DNA from: Rebecca billardiae RCC1528
Lineage: Eukaryota; Haptophyta
Direction of reading: 5' to 3'
Assembly (NCBI GenBank): GCA_965240325.2
Contig: OZ251244.1
Location: forward strand, 434,001 to 498,000
DNA length: 64,000 bases
Shown here: positions 1 through 9,479 of the stretch, piece after piece
Layout: every line of letters starts with the position of its first letter
How positions within the stretch are numbered: the first letter of the stretch is position 1
Notes under the pieces: generated by a model
What the model saw: the letters and a program-made list of their open reading frames with translations, nothing else
What the model was told of the DNA's origin: nothing
Database searches by the model: none
Translations under genes and position numbers: made by a program

Positions 1-395
1 CAAATATTTGTCGACACCACGCAGTTCCTCGAAAGTCCCGGGTGATCCGCCTCAAGAAGACAAGAACTGATCCATCAAAACGGGTTTCCTCGTGTTCACG
101 AGCTGAAGAGTCTTTTTGTCGTCAGGTAGATGCGAGATGCACAAGAAAGTGGGTGAGGGAGGTTCGCACGAATCACGACAAACTCCAAGATCGGGAGTTC
201 GAGATGCACTCCAGATACAGACGATCACACGAGATCGCTCGTGGTTGTATGAAGGGAGATGGCTATCTCCCTTGGTTGTATATGCCATCCCCTCGACGCG
301 GCCCACCCGAACGCGCCTGCGAGCTGAACCCATCTTACCCAAATCCAACACCTCAGCAACCTCCACCCCGGCCGACGACGGCACGTGCGGCTGGA

Positions 396-1703
396 ATGGC
401 GCTCCTAGACGTGCTCTCAACGGACGAGCACCTGCGGCTGGTGATCGACGTCCTCGACGAGGACGATGCCTTCTGTGCGGCGCTCTGCTGCACGGCGATG
501 CGCGACGCCGTCTTCTCGCGCTTCCCCGCCGGCGTGCGCACGCGATTCGGCGCGGCCTGCGCCTCGAGCGCTCGCGCGTGCTGGGCGATGCGCCTCGGCG
601 ACGAGCACGCGCCGGCAGCGGCGGAGTTGTGCGCCGCTGCGGCATGCCTGAATAGACCGGCCATTTTGCGCAAGCTCGGCGACCTCGGCGCCATCCCCGA
701 CAGCCGCGCGCTCTGCATGGCCGCGCGCAACCGCTCGGTGCTGAGCGCTGAGTGGTTGCTGCTCCACTGCATGCTGATGCCCGGGCCGCTCGCGGTGGAG
801 GCCGCGGCGGAGGGCGCGCACTCGCGCATCCTCGAACGCTTCCTCACGCTCGCCCGCGGCGACTGGAGCGCCTCGGCGTACGTCGCCGCGGCGCGCGGCG
901 GCAGCGTCGACTGCCTTCGGCTGCTTGTCTCCGCAGACGACGACGACGACGACGACATGCTGCCGGACGAGCAGCTCGAGGCGGTGCTCATCGAGGCGGA
1001 GATGCACGCGCTGCGCGCACGCGCGCTCGCCGAGTGCGCGAAGCGCGAGCCGGCGCCCGCGCCGCCCGCCGCCACGCCGCCCGAGGCGAGGGGCGGGCTG
1101 ATCAGCAGCGGCCTCGCGTGGCTGCGGCCGTCACGCTCCGTGGAGCCGGCGCCGGCGCGCGGCCGGCTGTGGCCGGGCGGCCGGCGGTCCGCCTCGCCGA
1201 CACTGCCCGCCCCACGGCAGGAGCTGCCGGCCGAGCCGGCCGACATCCCGCTCCCGGCGCCGCTCGGGTGGCGGCGGCACACCGCCGAGCTGACGCCGCA
1301 GCGGCCAACCGGCCGGCGCTGGGACGAGCGCGCGTGCGAGGCCGCGGCCGCGGCGGGCCACTGGGACGCGCTCAAGTTCCTGCTCGTCGCCGGCGCGCCG
1401 TGCGACTGGACGTCGGTGCGCGCCGCCGCGTGCCGCGGTGATGTCACGATGGCCAACTGGATCGCGCAGCAGGGCTGCGCGTGGCTGCCCGGCGCCGACG
1501 AGATTGCGGCCGCGGCCGCGCGCTGCGGACACGTCAAGGTGCTCCGGTGGATGCGGCAGCGCGGCTGGGAGTGGCACGACTGCGCCTCGCCCGCGCTGGT
1601 GGTGGACGAGGCGCTGCGCGCCGGGCAGCACGAGCTGCTCGGCTGGCTCGTCGACAAGGGCTTCCCCGTCGACCACGGCGCGCTCGAGGCGGCCGCGGCC
1701 TAA
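396..1703 (+). CDS. F-box-like / ankyrin-repeat protein
   Basis: Single-exon protein of 435 residues. I start at the ATG at 396 because the open frame upstream is compositionally unlike protein. The first ~60 residues (DEHLRLVIDVLDEDDAF... then Cys/Ala-rich helices) look like an F-box-type adaptor motif. Two blocks of ankyrin-type helical repeats follow: about residues 70-180, with units such as ARGGSVDCLRLLVSA, and again at about 310-435, with units such as AAGHWDALKFLLVAGAPCDW and ARCGHVKVLRWMRQRGWEW. Between them is an Ala/Pro/Arg-rich linker (~195-300) preceded by an Asp run. The repeats resemble the large family of degenerate ankyrin proteins common in algae and giant viruses. In that family F-box plus ankyrin usually means a ubiquitin-ligase substrate adaptor, but the F-box here is weak. 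It ends with tandem TAATAA stops. Confidence 0.7.
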   Translation: MALLDVLSTDEHLRLVIDVLDEDDAFCAALCCTAMRDAVFSRFPAGVRTRFGAACASSARACWAMRLGDEHAPAAAELCAAAACLNRPAILRKLGDLGAIPDSRALCMAARNRSVLSAEWLLLHCMLMPGPLAVEAAAEGAHSRILERFLTLARGDWSASAYVAAARGGSVDCLRLLVSADDDDDDDMLPDEQLEAVLIEAEMHALRARALAECAKREPAPAPPAATPPEARGGLISSGLAWLRPSRSVEPAPARGRLWPGGRRSASPTLPAPRQELPAEPADIPLPAPLGWRRHTAELTPQRPTGRRWDERACEAAAAAGHWDALKFLLVAGAPCDWTSVRAAACRGDVTMANWIAQQGCAWLPGADEIAAAAARCGHVKVLRWMRQRGWEWHDCASPALVVDEALRAGQHELLGWLVDKGFPVDHGALEAAAA

Positions 1704-3025
1704 TAAGGCGCGAGCGGCTGCCGCGCTCGTGGGCGTGTGAGCGCACGACGCACGCGCGCGCGCAACGGCGCACCTACTTCTGTACCCCACCCACGGCCTT
1801 GCAGGCTCGTGGGCTTCAGCCAGCCCAAGCCACTCCCGAGGCTATGCACACCCGACCTCCGACGGCGCCCACGATCGCCCCCGCCCAAGCCCATTACGCA
1901 CCTTGGGCGGCCGCGACGGCACCAGACGGCCCGACAGCACGTTTGACTCTGTATGACTTTGCACATCCACGCTCCGCGCGACGGCTCCCGCTGATGCATT
2001 CTCGCCCCCGCCCCGAAGTCCGCGATCCGAGAATTCGGACTCGCACTTGGGCGGGCGGCCGCGACGGCAAGTCGGCGGCTCGATCACGGATCAGTCACGC
2101 TCTGACCCGCGCGGAGCCCACGGCCCGGCCGTAAAAGTGTGTTGTGCGTCAGAATACGTTACACCCGGGTACTGATCAACACGCGCTATACTTTGCGGTT
2201 GAGATACTTTGTAACGTACAGTGCTCGCCTGTACGGTGGTACATAGTAGTAGCAGACTAGCAGTACAGGGGGGTCCAGATGGTGGGCCCCACTTACTCCA
2301 CTTAGTGGCGGTGGCTGGCCAGGTAGTGCGGCACGTCCGTGCCTCTGGACGGGCATTGAGCGGTGGCGAGGTCGCCAAATGGCGTGGCGTGGTCCCAGAC
2401 AAGGTTGTTACTAGTCCTGATCAGCTTGCTAGCCATGCCGGTCGTTGATCACCCTGCCGTTGACAGGCGCGCACACGCCAAACGTATTCGCACGGCAGCC
2501 GTGTCGGACGGCGGTCGCACGACTACCGCGCAGCCAACCTTGCTCGTCAGATCCACGGCTTGTAGGGTCAGATGGACCATTGCCAGGCATGCACCGTCGC
2601 AATGCATGCCCCAGAGGGCAGTATGACCGTCAGAACGGTGATCCTGGCCGCTACCTGCCCATCCTTCTCATGCGCAACCTCACCGGCGCGCCGGTCGTAC
2701 GGGGTCGTGGACGTGGACGTGAGAGTGGTCGAAAAGTCGGAAGGGAAGCTGTCACTCACGCGCACGCGCTCGTACGGCGACGCCGACCTGCCTACGCCAC
2801 GCCCCAGTGACCGGGCCGTGGCGCTGGGGCCTTAGATCGCGTTGGGACGGGCATTCACGCCCGCCATGGCTTCCCTTCCGAAGTGGGAAACTTCATCTGG
2901 CCCCCCCTGTAGCATTTCGTCGAAGAAACCGGCCGGGGCGGGCGCCCGAGCCGTCCGACAGCCCGCCACCGGTACCGCCTGCCCTCTTGCTCCCCCCGGC
3001 TGCCCAGGCCCGCTCGCGCACGACG
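1704..3025. other. Intergenic region, no gene recognised
   Basis: I see no convincing coding stretch. Two imperfect copies of a Pro/Gly-type GC segment sharing GGCGGCCGCGACGGCA lie near 1905-1920 and 2053-2068. The segment around 2140-2300 is less GC-rich. The last ~200 bp probably hold the promoter and 5' leader of the scramblase gene. Confidence 0.4.
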
Positions 3026-3992
3026 ATGGCTTCGCCCCTGGAGATGCTCCGCGATGAGGGCGGCACGCGTTACGTGAAGCAGAAGCCGAAGGGCGTGATC
3101 CTCGAGTGCCTCGGCTGCCAGCAGGAGAACGAATTTGGCATCGGCACGGATAAAGGTGGGTGGACGCTCGACGGCACCGACAAGCACTACATGACCGAGT
3201 CCGCCAGCTTCATGTGCCGCTTCTGCTTCGGCCCGATGCGCGAGACGACGTACGTGCTGAGCGAAGGCGGCAAGCCCGGCGGCACCGCGATCGTCAACTA
3301 CGCGCGCCCGTTCCGCTGCATGGTCTCGCCGTGCAAGTGCTGTTGCTTCCAGGAGATCAGCGCGACAGACGCCAGCTCAGGACAGTCGATTGGCGCGGTG
3401 AAGGAGAGCTGCTGGTGGTGTATGCCCAACTTCAACGTGTATGACGCGAGTGGCGAGCACATCTACGACGTGCACCAGCCGACGTGCTGCATGGGCCTCT
3501 GCGTCAACTGCTTCGACAACGGCGGCGCGGGCTGCTGCAAGGCAGAGCGCTCGCGCTGCGCGCGGGCTGCGCCCCGGTCTCCGCGCGCGCGTGGCCGGGC
3601 TTCTCACCCCTACTGGCGCCACGCCTCCTCGCCGCCGCACGCCAGGTCCCGTTCTACATGTACCCGCCGAAGGGCACGGAGGAGCAGCGGAACGGCAAGA
3701 TCATCAAGGTGTGGCTGGGAATGAAGAAGGAGTGCTGCACGCTCGCCAACACGTTCGAGGTGGAGCCGCCCAAGGGCGCGGAGGGCGCGCAGCTCGCGCT
3801 CACGTACGCGACCGCGCTGCTCATCGACATGGTGCTCGCGCCCGCGCCTGCGCCTGCCTGCCGCGGGGCCCCGTTTCCGGCGGCACGACGCCCGCGCCGC
3901 AGCCGTGGCCCTGACCCCCACGCATCCCCGGTTTCACCCTCGCGCCTATTGCGGCGCAGAACTTCTTCGAGGGCGGGCGCGGCCAGAATTAG
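3026..3992 (+). CDS. Phospholipid scramblase family protein
   Basis: Three exons: 3026-3541, 3646-3831 and 3960-3992, all joined in phase 0, giving 244 residues. The Cys-rich core (CMVSPCKCCCFQEI, CCMGLCVNCFDN, then VPFYMYPP) and the C-terminal pattern (GKIIKVWLGM, ANTFEVEPP, LLIDM joined to NFFEGG) match the PLSCR beta-barrel and its terminal hydrophobic helix. That helix is normally followed by FFE, and here exon 3 supplies it. The family moves phospholipids between leaflets in a Ca2+-dependent way and often carries palmitoylated cysteine clusters like those here. Intron 1 starts GC (AAG|GCAGAG) and ends CCAG, so it is a GC-AG intron. Intron 2 is GT-AG. The start is the first in-frame ATG that begins a sensible N-terminus (MASPLEML). 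Confidence 0.85.
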
Positions 3993-4441
3993 GTCGCGAG
4001 CGAGCAGGCCCCGGCGCGACGAGCAAGCAGAAGGCGTCAGTAGACATGGAGCGAGCACGGACGCCGAGCGAGCAGACTGCGTGCTCGAGCTCGTCTGCAC
4101 CGCCACGCCGAGGCGAGCCGAGTGGCGAGTCGGCGCAGGATTGACCCGCGGTGCCCGCCCTGCCGGCGTGGGCGTAGGTGCAGTTATTATTGGCGTCGGA
4201 GTCTACGCAGAACTCAGATGGCGCTATTGGTGTCATCACTACTAGGACGAATTATGTAGCTACACCGACACGGTGCCGCGCCTAAGACTGGTATAGTAGT
4301 TCACTAGCCCTGGTCCCAGTGTAAGTCGGCGTCGCCGTGCGTGGCTGCGTGCGCGCGCAATAATTCCAGCAATTGCTCATCAGAAAAACTATACCGCGTG
4401 CGGACGAATGCGTGCCGAAAATAATGCTGATGAATAAAATC
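3993..4441. other. Intergenic region before MITE
   Basis: Scramblase 3' flank. It shows no convincing gene. The GC content drops after about 4180. The last 8 bases (ATAAAATC, 4434-4441) are the left target-site duplication of the adjoining hAT-like element. Confidence 0.5.
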
Positions 4442-5039
4442 AAGGGCTGGGAATTCGTCGTACAGTGACCATCACGTGTCGTCACGGCTGCCCAACAGGC
4501 GTGATCACGTGACATCACGTGACGAGTCCGGCCCACGGGGGGGTCCGGGGTTTCCCCCCCCGGGGCCCCGCCGGCCCGAGGCGAAGAAAAGTTTTGGGCC
4601 TATTTGGGAGTGAATAATGACGAAATCTAACTGCTACTATTATCACGGTACTGACGACGCCAGTGACTTATGAAGAGCGCGATTAGACAGCTGCACTCCG
4701 ACGACTAGTCGCGGTCAGCAGCCCCGTCTTTGAAGACCTGCATGAGGCTCGCCTGCCGAGCCATCAACTTGGCCAGCTCGCGCGCACTCACTGCTGCCGC
4801 GTGACCCGCCTTGCCCTTGGCTCGTCGAGGACCCGGCGCCGAGTCGGCGCCGCCGCCCCGCGCAGGCGCGCACTCAGCACTGCCCCGGCCTCGGGCCCGG
4901 GGGCTGTCCGGGTGCACACCATGACTACCGGACTGCTGTCACGTGACGGACCCATTGCCGACGTGACGTGTCACGTGATCACGTGTCACGTGATCACGCC
5001 GTGATATCACGCTCACGTGATCACGAACTCCCAGCCCTG
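4442..5039. mobile_element. hAT-like non-autonomous element (MITE) with 8-bp TSD
   Basis: The left end reads AAGGGCTGGGAATTCGT (4442-4458). The right end reads ACGAACTCCCAGCCCTG (5023-5039), whose reverse complement CAGGGCTGGGAGTTCGT matches the left end at 15 of 17 positions. The 8 bases outside each end are identical: ATAAAATC at 4434-4441 and at 5040-5047. An 8-bp duplication and a CAGGG-type terminus are the signature of the hAT superfamily. Just inside both ends are arrays of overlapping palindromes built from CACGTG and TGATCA, with eight CACGTG sites in all. hAT transposases are known to bind subterminal repeats. The interior has a G/C-homopolymer patch (4539-4575) and a 70-residue minus-strand ORF (4705-4917) with no recognisable domain, so no transposase is encoded. 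The right end lies 26 bp before the start codon of the next gene. Confidence 0.88.
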
Positions 5040-5065
5040 ATAAAATCGCCCCCGGCCCCGCCTCT

Positions 5066-7636
5066 ATGTGGGTACCACGATGGCGGCTGTGCCGCATGCG
5101 CTCGCGCGCTCGCGCCGTCCTCGGCTTGCTCGCAGCGGGGATCGGGCTCACCGTCCTGCGCGTGCACATGGGCATGGGCCGCATGTCGACCGCTGCCCCG
5201 CATGCCGTGCGCGCGTCCGACGGCCGATTTTTGCCCGTCCGGACCGAGCTGCAGGGCGAGCGGTGCGCCTCGGTCGCCGTGCGCGTGCCTCGCCACCGCG
5301 CGCACGCGCGCGACGCGAGCGCCAGGCCCTGGCTCGGCGCATTGGCGCCGGGCGCGGGTGGTGGCAACGCGAGCGCTGAGCCCGAGTGGGTGCCCCGCGT
5401 GCGCGTGGTGTGCGCGCACGCCGCGCGGGCGATGCTCGATCCGACCGATGGCGAGATCGCGATCGAGATTACGCTGCGCGTGCGAGATGGCTTGGGCCGT
5501 CCGGCGTGCGAGGACAGCTGGCGAATGCGCCTCCTGTCGGAGCGGCTCATGCTCGGCGTGTCGTGCGTCGAGCCCGCCCGCGAGCCGTGCGACGGCTCGC
5601 TCGTCTGCACCGCCGCGCACGCGCCGCCGCCGGCCGTGCTTGCCGCCGAGGGCGCGCTGCGCCTCGAGCTTCGGCTGCTGCACGTGGACGGGGAGGGCTG
5701 GCTGGACCCTGCGGCCGCGCCGCAGGCCGCGCCCCGCCCCGGGAGCGCGCCGCACGAGGCGCGGCTCCCCGCGCCCGCGCCGCGCGGCACCGGCCCGTGG
5801 GTCCTCAACGTGCGCGCGCCGCTCAACCTGAGCGTCCTTGTGCGGCAGCGCGCTGACGAGGACGGCGGCGCGGCGCGCGCTGCGCGGGCGGCGCGGCGCG
5901 CGCGCGCGGCCGCGGCCGTACCGTGCGTGGGCCGCGGGTACTGGGCTCGCGCGGACCTCCTCCCCATGCTCGAGGATCCACCGAGCGCCGCGCATGCGCC
6001 GCCCGCCCGCGCCGCCCCGGACGGCTGCGATCAGATGGCGCTGAGCTCGGTGCTCCCAGGAGCAGCCGCGGCCGCGGCCGCGGCAGCGGACGGCGGCGCG
6101 GCGCGCGCAGAGGCGAGGTCGGGGGGCTTCGGCGGCTCCCACCCAGGCTGGTCCGCGGTGCCCTCGTGCGCGTGGGCGTGGGTCGAGCGCGGCCGGCGCG
6201 CGCCGTGCCCGCGCGTCTCGCCCGCGCAGCTGCGCGCGTGCCTCCGCTCCGCGCGCCACCGGCTGCTCGTGGCCGGTGAGTCCACAGCGGAGCTGCTGCA
6301 CAACGGACTGCTTCTGCATGCCGTGGCCGGTGAGTCCACAGCGGAGCTGCTGCACAACGGACTGCTTCTGCATGCGCTGGGAGCCGCCGACGAAGGCGCC
6401 GCCGCCGCGGACTCGGGTGGCGCCGACGCGCCGGCCGAGGGGACCGCGGCACGCGGCGGCAAGGCACGCTCGGCACCGAGCGGCAGCGAGGCGGGGCAGC
6501 CGCCCGGCTGGCCAGCATGGCTGCCGCTCGACATGTCAGGCGCCGAGCTCGGCCCAGGGCACGCAGAGGCGTGGTGCGAGCTGAACGGCCGCTCGGCCGA
6601 GTGCCTGCGCGCGGCCGCGGCCGGCACGCGCCCCGAGGCGGACGACTCGACCTTCTTCCGGCTCAACCTCGTGCCTCCGTACCTGCGAGCGCAGTGGCTG
6701 CACGCCGCCGCGGCGGCTTCGGCAGGCAAAGGTCTAGGCGGCAGCGCCAGTGCCAGCGGTGGCGATGGCGGCGGCGGCAGTCGCGGCGGCGGCGGTGGCG
6801 ATGGATGGAGCCAGCACCCCGGGCCGTTTGGTGTCCTCCTGGTCGCTGCCTTTGGTCTCCAGGACATGGCGTACGGCAGCCGCGCGGACTTCGAGGCGGC
6901 GGTGGCGTCGCTCTTTGCGCAGCTGCGCGCGCTCGCGGCCGCGCTGCCCGGCGGCGTGCGCGTGCTCTGGCTCACGCCACCCGCGCGCTTCCACGCGGAT
7001 GAGCAGGAGCACGGCTTCGAGTGCGCGTGCGCGGGCGGGACCGAGCTGCCGGCGGCGGCGGAGGAGGCGGCGGCGGCCGAGAACGCGTCGCGTGCGGCCG
7101 GTGGCTCGGCGGCACGGCCGGCGCCGGTGGCTCCCGCGCTGCCGTGCGTGGCGACTCGGCCCGAGCGGTGCGGCGCGTTTGTCTCCGCGCTGCAGCGGCG
7201 CGCCTACAAGCGGCGCCAGCCCAGGCCGCGCGCGGACTGCGCACGCATGCACAACACGCACGCGCGCGTCGAGTGGGCCGCGGCGCGCGGCGCGCAGCTT
7301 GCGCTCGCAGCCGCGCGCGACGATCGGGACGGGCGGCTGAGCGTGACGGTGATCGACGCGCACGGCGTCACGCAGCCGCTCTCGGCCGCGTGGAGCCGCG
7401 ACGGCGTGCACTACTGGGCGCGCGCGTCACGCTTCGTGCGCCGGCGGAGCGGCGACCTGCCTCGCGCCGTAGTAGGCCTCACCAACGGCAGCAGCAGCAG
7501 CCGCGGGCGGGACGACGAGAAGGACGATGATGCACGGCGCGCGCCGCGCTCGGGAGGTGTGCAGCACATGGCAGAGGCCTGCTCGTCCGTCGCCGCCATC
7601 ACCATCGCAAATCTTGTGGCGGCAGCGGCTTGCTGA
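5066..7636 (+). CDS. SGNH/GDSL (PC-esterase-like) membrane-anchored protein
   Basis: Single exon, 856 residues. An N-terminal Arg-rich stretch precedes a hydrophobic segment (residues ~15-32), consistent with a type II signal anchor for the Golgi or ER. The catalytic-type features are a GEST motif after a beta-strand (LLVAGESTAELLHNG, from residue 402), a central strand-helix segment (FGVLLVAAFGLQDM) resembling the block III region, and a C-terminal DGVHY motif (Asp ~779, His ~782) matching the DxxH of the SGNH/PC-esterase family (CASD1, TBL-like O-acetyltransferases and esterases). The likely role is O-acetylation or de-acetylation of a glycan, which is inference. An 18-residue segment carrying the GES motif is present twice in tandem (6269-6376). 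Long Ala/Gly-rich linkers are low complexity. The start codon is 27 bp downstream of a hAT-like MITE. Confidence 0.65.
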   Translation: MWVPRWRLCRMRSRARAVLGLLAAGIGLTVLRVHMGMGRMSTAAPHAVRASDGRFLPVRTELQGERCASVAVRVPRHRAHARDASARPWLGALAPGAGGGNASAEPEWVPRVRVVCAHAARAMLDPTDGEIAIEITLRVRDGLGRPACEDSWRMRLLSERLMLGVSCVEPAREPCDGSLVCTAAHAPPPAVLAAEGALRLELRLLHVDGEGWLDPAAAPQAAPRPGSAPHEARLPAPAPRGTGPWVLNVRAPLNLSVLVRQRADEDGGAARAARAARRARAAAAVPCVGRGYWARADLLPMLEDPPSAAHAPPARAAPDGCDQMALSSVLPGAAAAAAAAADGGAARAEARSGGFGGSHPGWSAVPSCAWAWVERGRRAPCPRVSPAQLRACLRSARHRLLVAGESTAELLHNGLLLHAVAGESTAELLHNGLLLHALGAADEGAAAADSGGADAPAEGTAARGGKARSAPSGSEAGQPPGWPAWLPLDMSGAELGPGHAEAWCELNGRSAECLRAAAAGTRPEADDSTFFRLNLVPPYLRAQWLHAAAAASAGKGLGGSASASGGDGGGGSRGGGGGDGWSQHPGPFGVLLVAAFGLQDMAYGSRADFEAAVASLFAQLRALAAALPGGVRVLWLTPPARFHADEQEHGFECACAGGTELPAAAEEAAAAENASRAAGGSAARPAPVAPALPCVATRPERCGAFVSALQRRAYKRRQPRPRADCARMHNTHARVEWAAARGAQLALAAARDDRDGRLSVTVIDAHGVTQPLSAAWSRDGVHYWARASRFVRRRSGDLPRAVVGLTNGSSSSRGRDDEKDDDARRAPRSGGVQHMAEACSSVAAITIANLVAAAAC
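6269..6376 (+). repeat. 54-bp in-frame tandem duplication of the GES catalytic segment
   Basis: Two identical 54-bp units (6269-6322 and 6323-6376) each encode the 18 residues VAGESTAELLHNGLLLHA, so the protein would carry two copies of the nucleophile-type motif. Each unit also contains GGTGAGT and CCACAG, which look like splice donor and acceptor. Splicing could therefore remove part of the duplication. Confidence 0.9.
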
Positions 7637-8339
7637 TGATGAACTATCTGAATCTCAGCAGCAGAAGTGAGAAGCAGTGTATGTATGGCGTATATATATA
7701 TATATAGTCCAGAGTAGACCGTGTCCGTGACCGTGCCGCAATGCGACGACGGCGTCGGTCCCGCGACGACCGTCTCGTCAATCGACGATTATTCCACACG
7801 GTAGCACCGGTCAGTCAGTACGGTTTCGCAGCGTCATCATCTGACGGCACTCATTACTCATCAGATCGACTTCGAGATGACAGAGTAGACGGTCGTCCGA
7901 GCGCATCAGTCGCGTACTACGCTCCCGGCAAATCGTCGTCAGACGAGCCAGCGTACAGGTATTGCTGTGATGAGGGCGAACGCCGCCGCGCACGAACGAC
8001 TGAGTGTGTGAAGTGCAACGCGACTGATGGCGGTTCATTACAAAGTCGTACTGCTACTACTGATCGACTTACTACGCACGAGCTTATTGGTCACTGTGGC
8101 CAAGAATTGCGCTTGTAAACTCCGGTACTGTACCGCCGGCCGCGCAGAGACTATCCAGACTTGGCAGGGCGTGCGCCGACGGCCGCCATCAACACGGCTG
8201 ACAGTGATGAACAGCGCGCAGGCTGACAAGTGAAGCGGGTGACAACTGACAACCGGCGAGGCGGACCGGTCTATTTTTTTCGCGGGGACGGATCAACGCG
8301 CCGCCCACCGCAGCAGCCATCAGCAGACGCGCCGGAGAG
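7637..8339. other. Intergenic region with short TA microsatellite
   Basis: Contains a (TA)n tract at 7690-7706 and otherwise mixed sequence of lower GC with scattered CGTC/GACG motifs. No gene is seen. The last 100 bp are the presumed promoter of the pseudokinase gene. Confidence 0.5.
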
Positions 8340-9479
8340 ATGCCCGTGGACGATCTGTCCGTGGTCCTCGGCAACAGCGAGACGATCGACCTGAACGTCA
8401 ATGGCACGTTCCGCCGCGAGGACTTCCTGCCCCGCGCTGCGCACGAGACGGCGGACGGCTGCGGTGAGTTCGACCTGGACGATCTTGAGGTCGACGGGGC
8501 GTGGGACGCGCACTCGCGCGTGCGCAAGGCGGTGCACAGGCCGACAGGCGCGCTCATCGCGCTGAAGACCGTCGCGGTGTATCATCCGGCCCGCTGCAAC
8601 GAGTTTGTCCACGGCCTGCGCGCGCGTGCCGTCGCGCCGCCCTGCCCGTACCGCGTGCGCGTTCATGGCGCCGTCGCGGACGGCACGAGCGTGCACATGC
8701 TGCTCGAGTTCATGGACAGGGGTAGCCTGTCGAGAGTCATACAGACGTACCGTGCCGCGACAGGCCACGGCATCCTACACGAGCCCACGCTCTGCTCGAT
8801 CGCCGAGCAGCTGCTCGGCTGCCTGGAGGCCATGGCTGCAGAGGCGCGGAGCTGGCGCACCAAGCTCACGCCGAGCCGTGTGCTGCTCAGCACGGACGGG
8901 AGCGTCAAGCTCGCGGACACGGAGCACCCGGCGCTCCAGCGCGGCATCGAGCATCGCATCATCGGCATGCCGCGCGCGTATCTCCCGCCTGAGGAGATGA
9001 CTGGCGACGTCAGCGTACACGGTGAGGAGGGCTGCCCGCGCGCCGCCGCGGACGTGTGGGCGCTGGGCCTGTTGCTGCTCGAGTGCATCCGGGGAGGGCG
9101 CTGGTACGCGGCGGAGGACGGCGCCGTGCCCAACTACTTCGAGCTGCTTGTGCGGATCATCGAGGGCGAGCTGCCGAGCGTGCCGCCGGACGCGCCGCTC
9201 TCTGACGAGCTCTTCGATTTCGTCAAAGCCTGCCTGCAGAGAGAGCCGAGCGCGCGGCCGACAGTTGCTGAGCTGCGCGCGCACGCGTGGATCCGTGCAG
9301 CAGGGCGGTGGTCGCCTGCGACGCACGCCTGCTTCCCGCGGCGCGTGCGCACGCGCGCTGTGCGCTTGCTCGTGCTTGGCCACCTGCTGGCCGCCGACGA
9401 GGCGCGCTTCGGGCCGGGTGCTGCGGCCCTCGGAGACATCTTTGTCGCACACGTGCTGCCGCACGCGCTCCGTCGGTGA
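8340..9479 (+). CDS. MAP2K-like pseudokinase
   Basis: Single exon, 379 residues. Residues ~45-325 follow a protein kinase fold of the MAP2K/Ste7 type: an ALKTV strand with Lys76, a LLEFMDRGSL hinge, GMPRAYLPPEEM (activation-loop/APE region), DVWALGLLLLECIRGG, and REPSARPTVAELRAHAWI. The catalytic residues are lost. The HRDxKPSN loop reads RTKLTPSR (residues 173-180), so the catalytic Asp is Lys175, the loop Lys is Thr177 and the Asn is Arg180. DFG reads DTE (193-195). The Gly-rich loop has a single Gly. The protein is therefore expected to scaffold or regulate a MAPK module rather than phosphorylate. The C-terminal ~50 residues (RTRAVRLLVLGHLLAADEARF...) are an unassigned helical tail. The reading frame is intact over its full length, which argues against a decaying pseudogene. 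Confidence 0.8.
   Translation: MPVDDLSVVLGNSETIDLNVNGTFRREDFLPRAAHETADGCGEFDLDDLEVDGAWDAHSRVRKAVHRPTGALIALKTVAVYHPARCNEFVHGLRARAVAPPCPYRVRVHGAVADGTSVHMLLEFMDRGSLSRVIQTYRAATGHGILHEPTLCSIAEQLLGCLEAMAAEARSWRTKLTPSRVLLSTDGSVKLADTEHPALQRGIEHRIIGMPRAYLPPEEMTGDVSVHGEEGCPRAAADVWALGLLLLECIRGGRWYAAEDGAVPNYFELLVRIIEGELPSVPPDAPLSDELFDFVKACLQREPSARPTVAELRAHAWIRAAGRWSPATHACFPRRVRTRAVRLLVLGHLLAADEARFGPGAAALGDIFVAHVLPHALRR

Noticed and set aside
4705-4917. 70-residue minus-strand ORF
   Set aside because: Lies wholly inside the hAT-like MITE and has no recognised domain, so I do not call it a gene.
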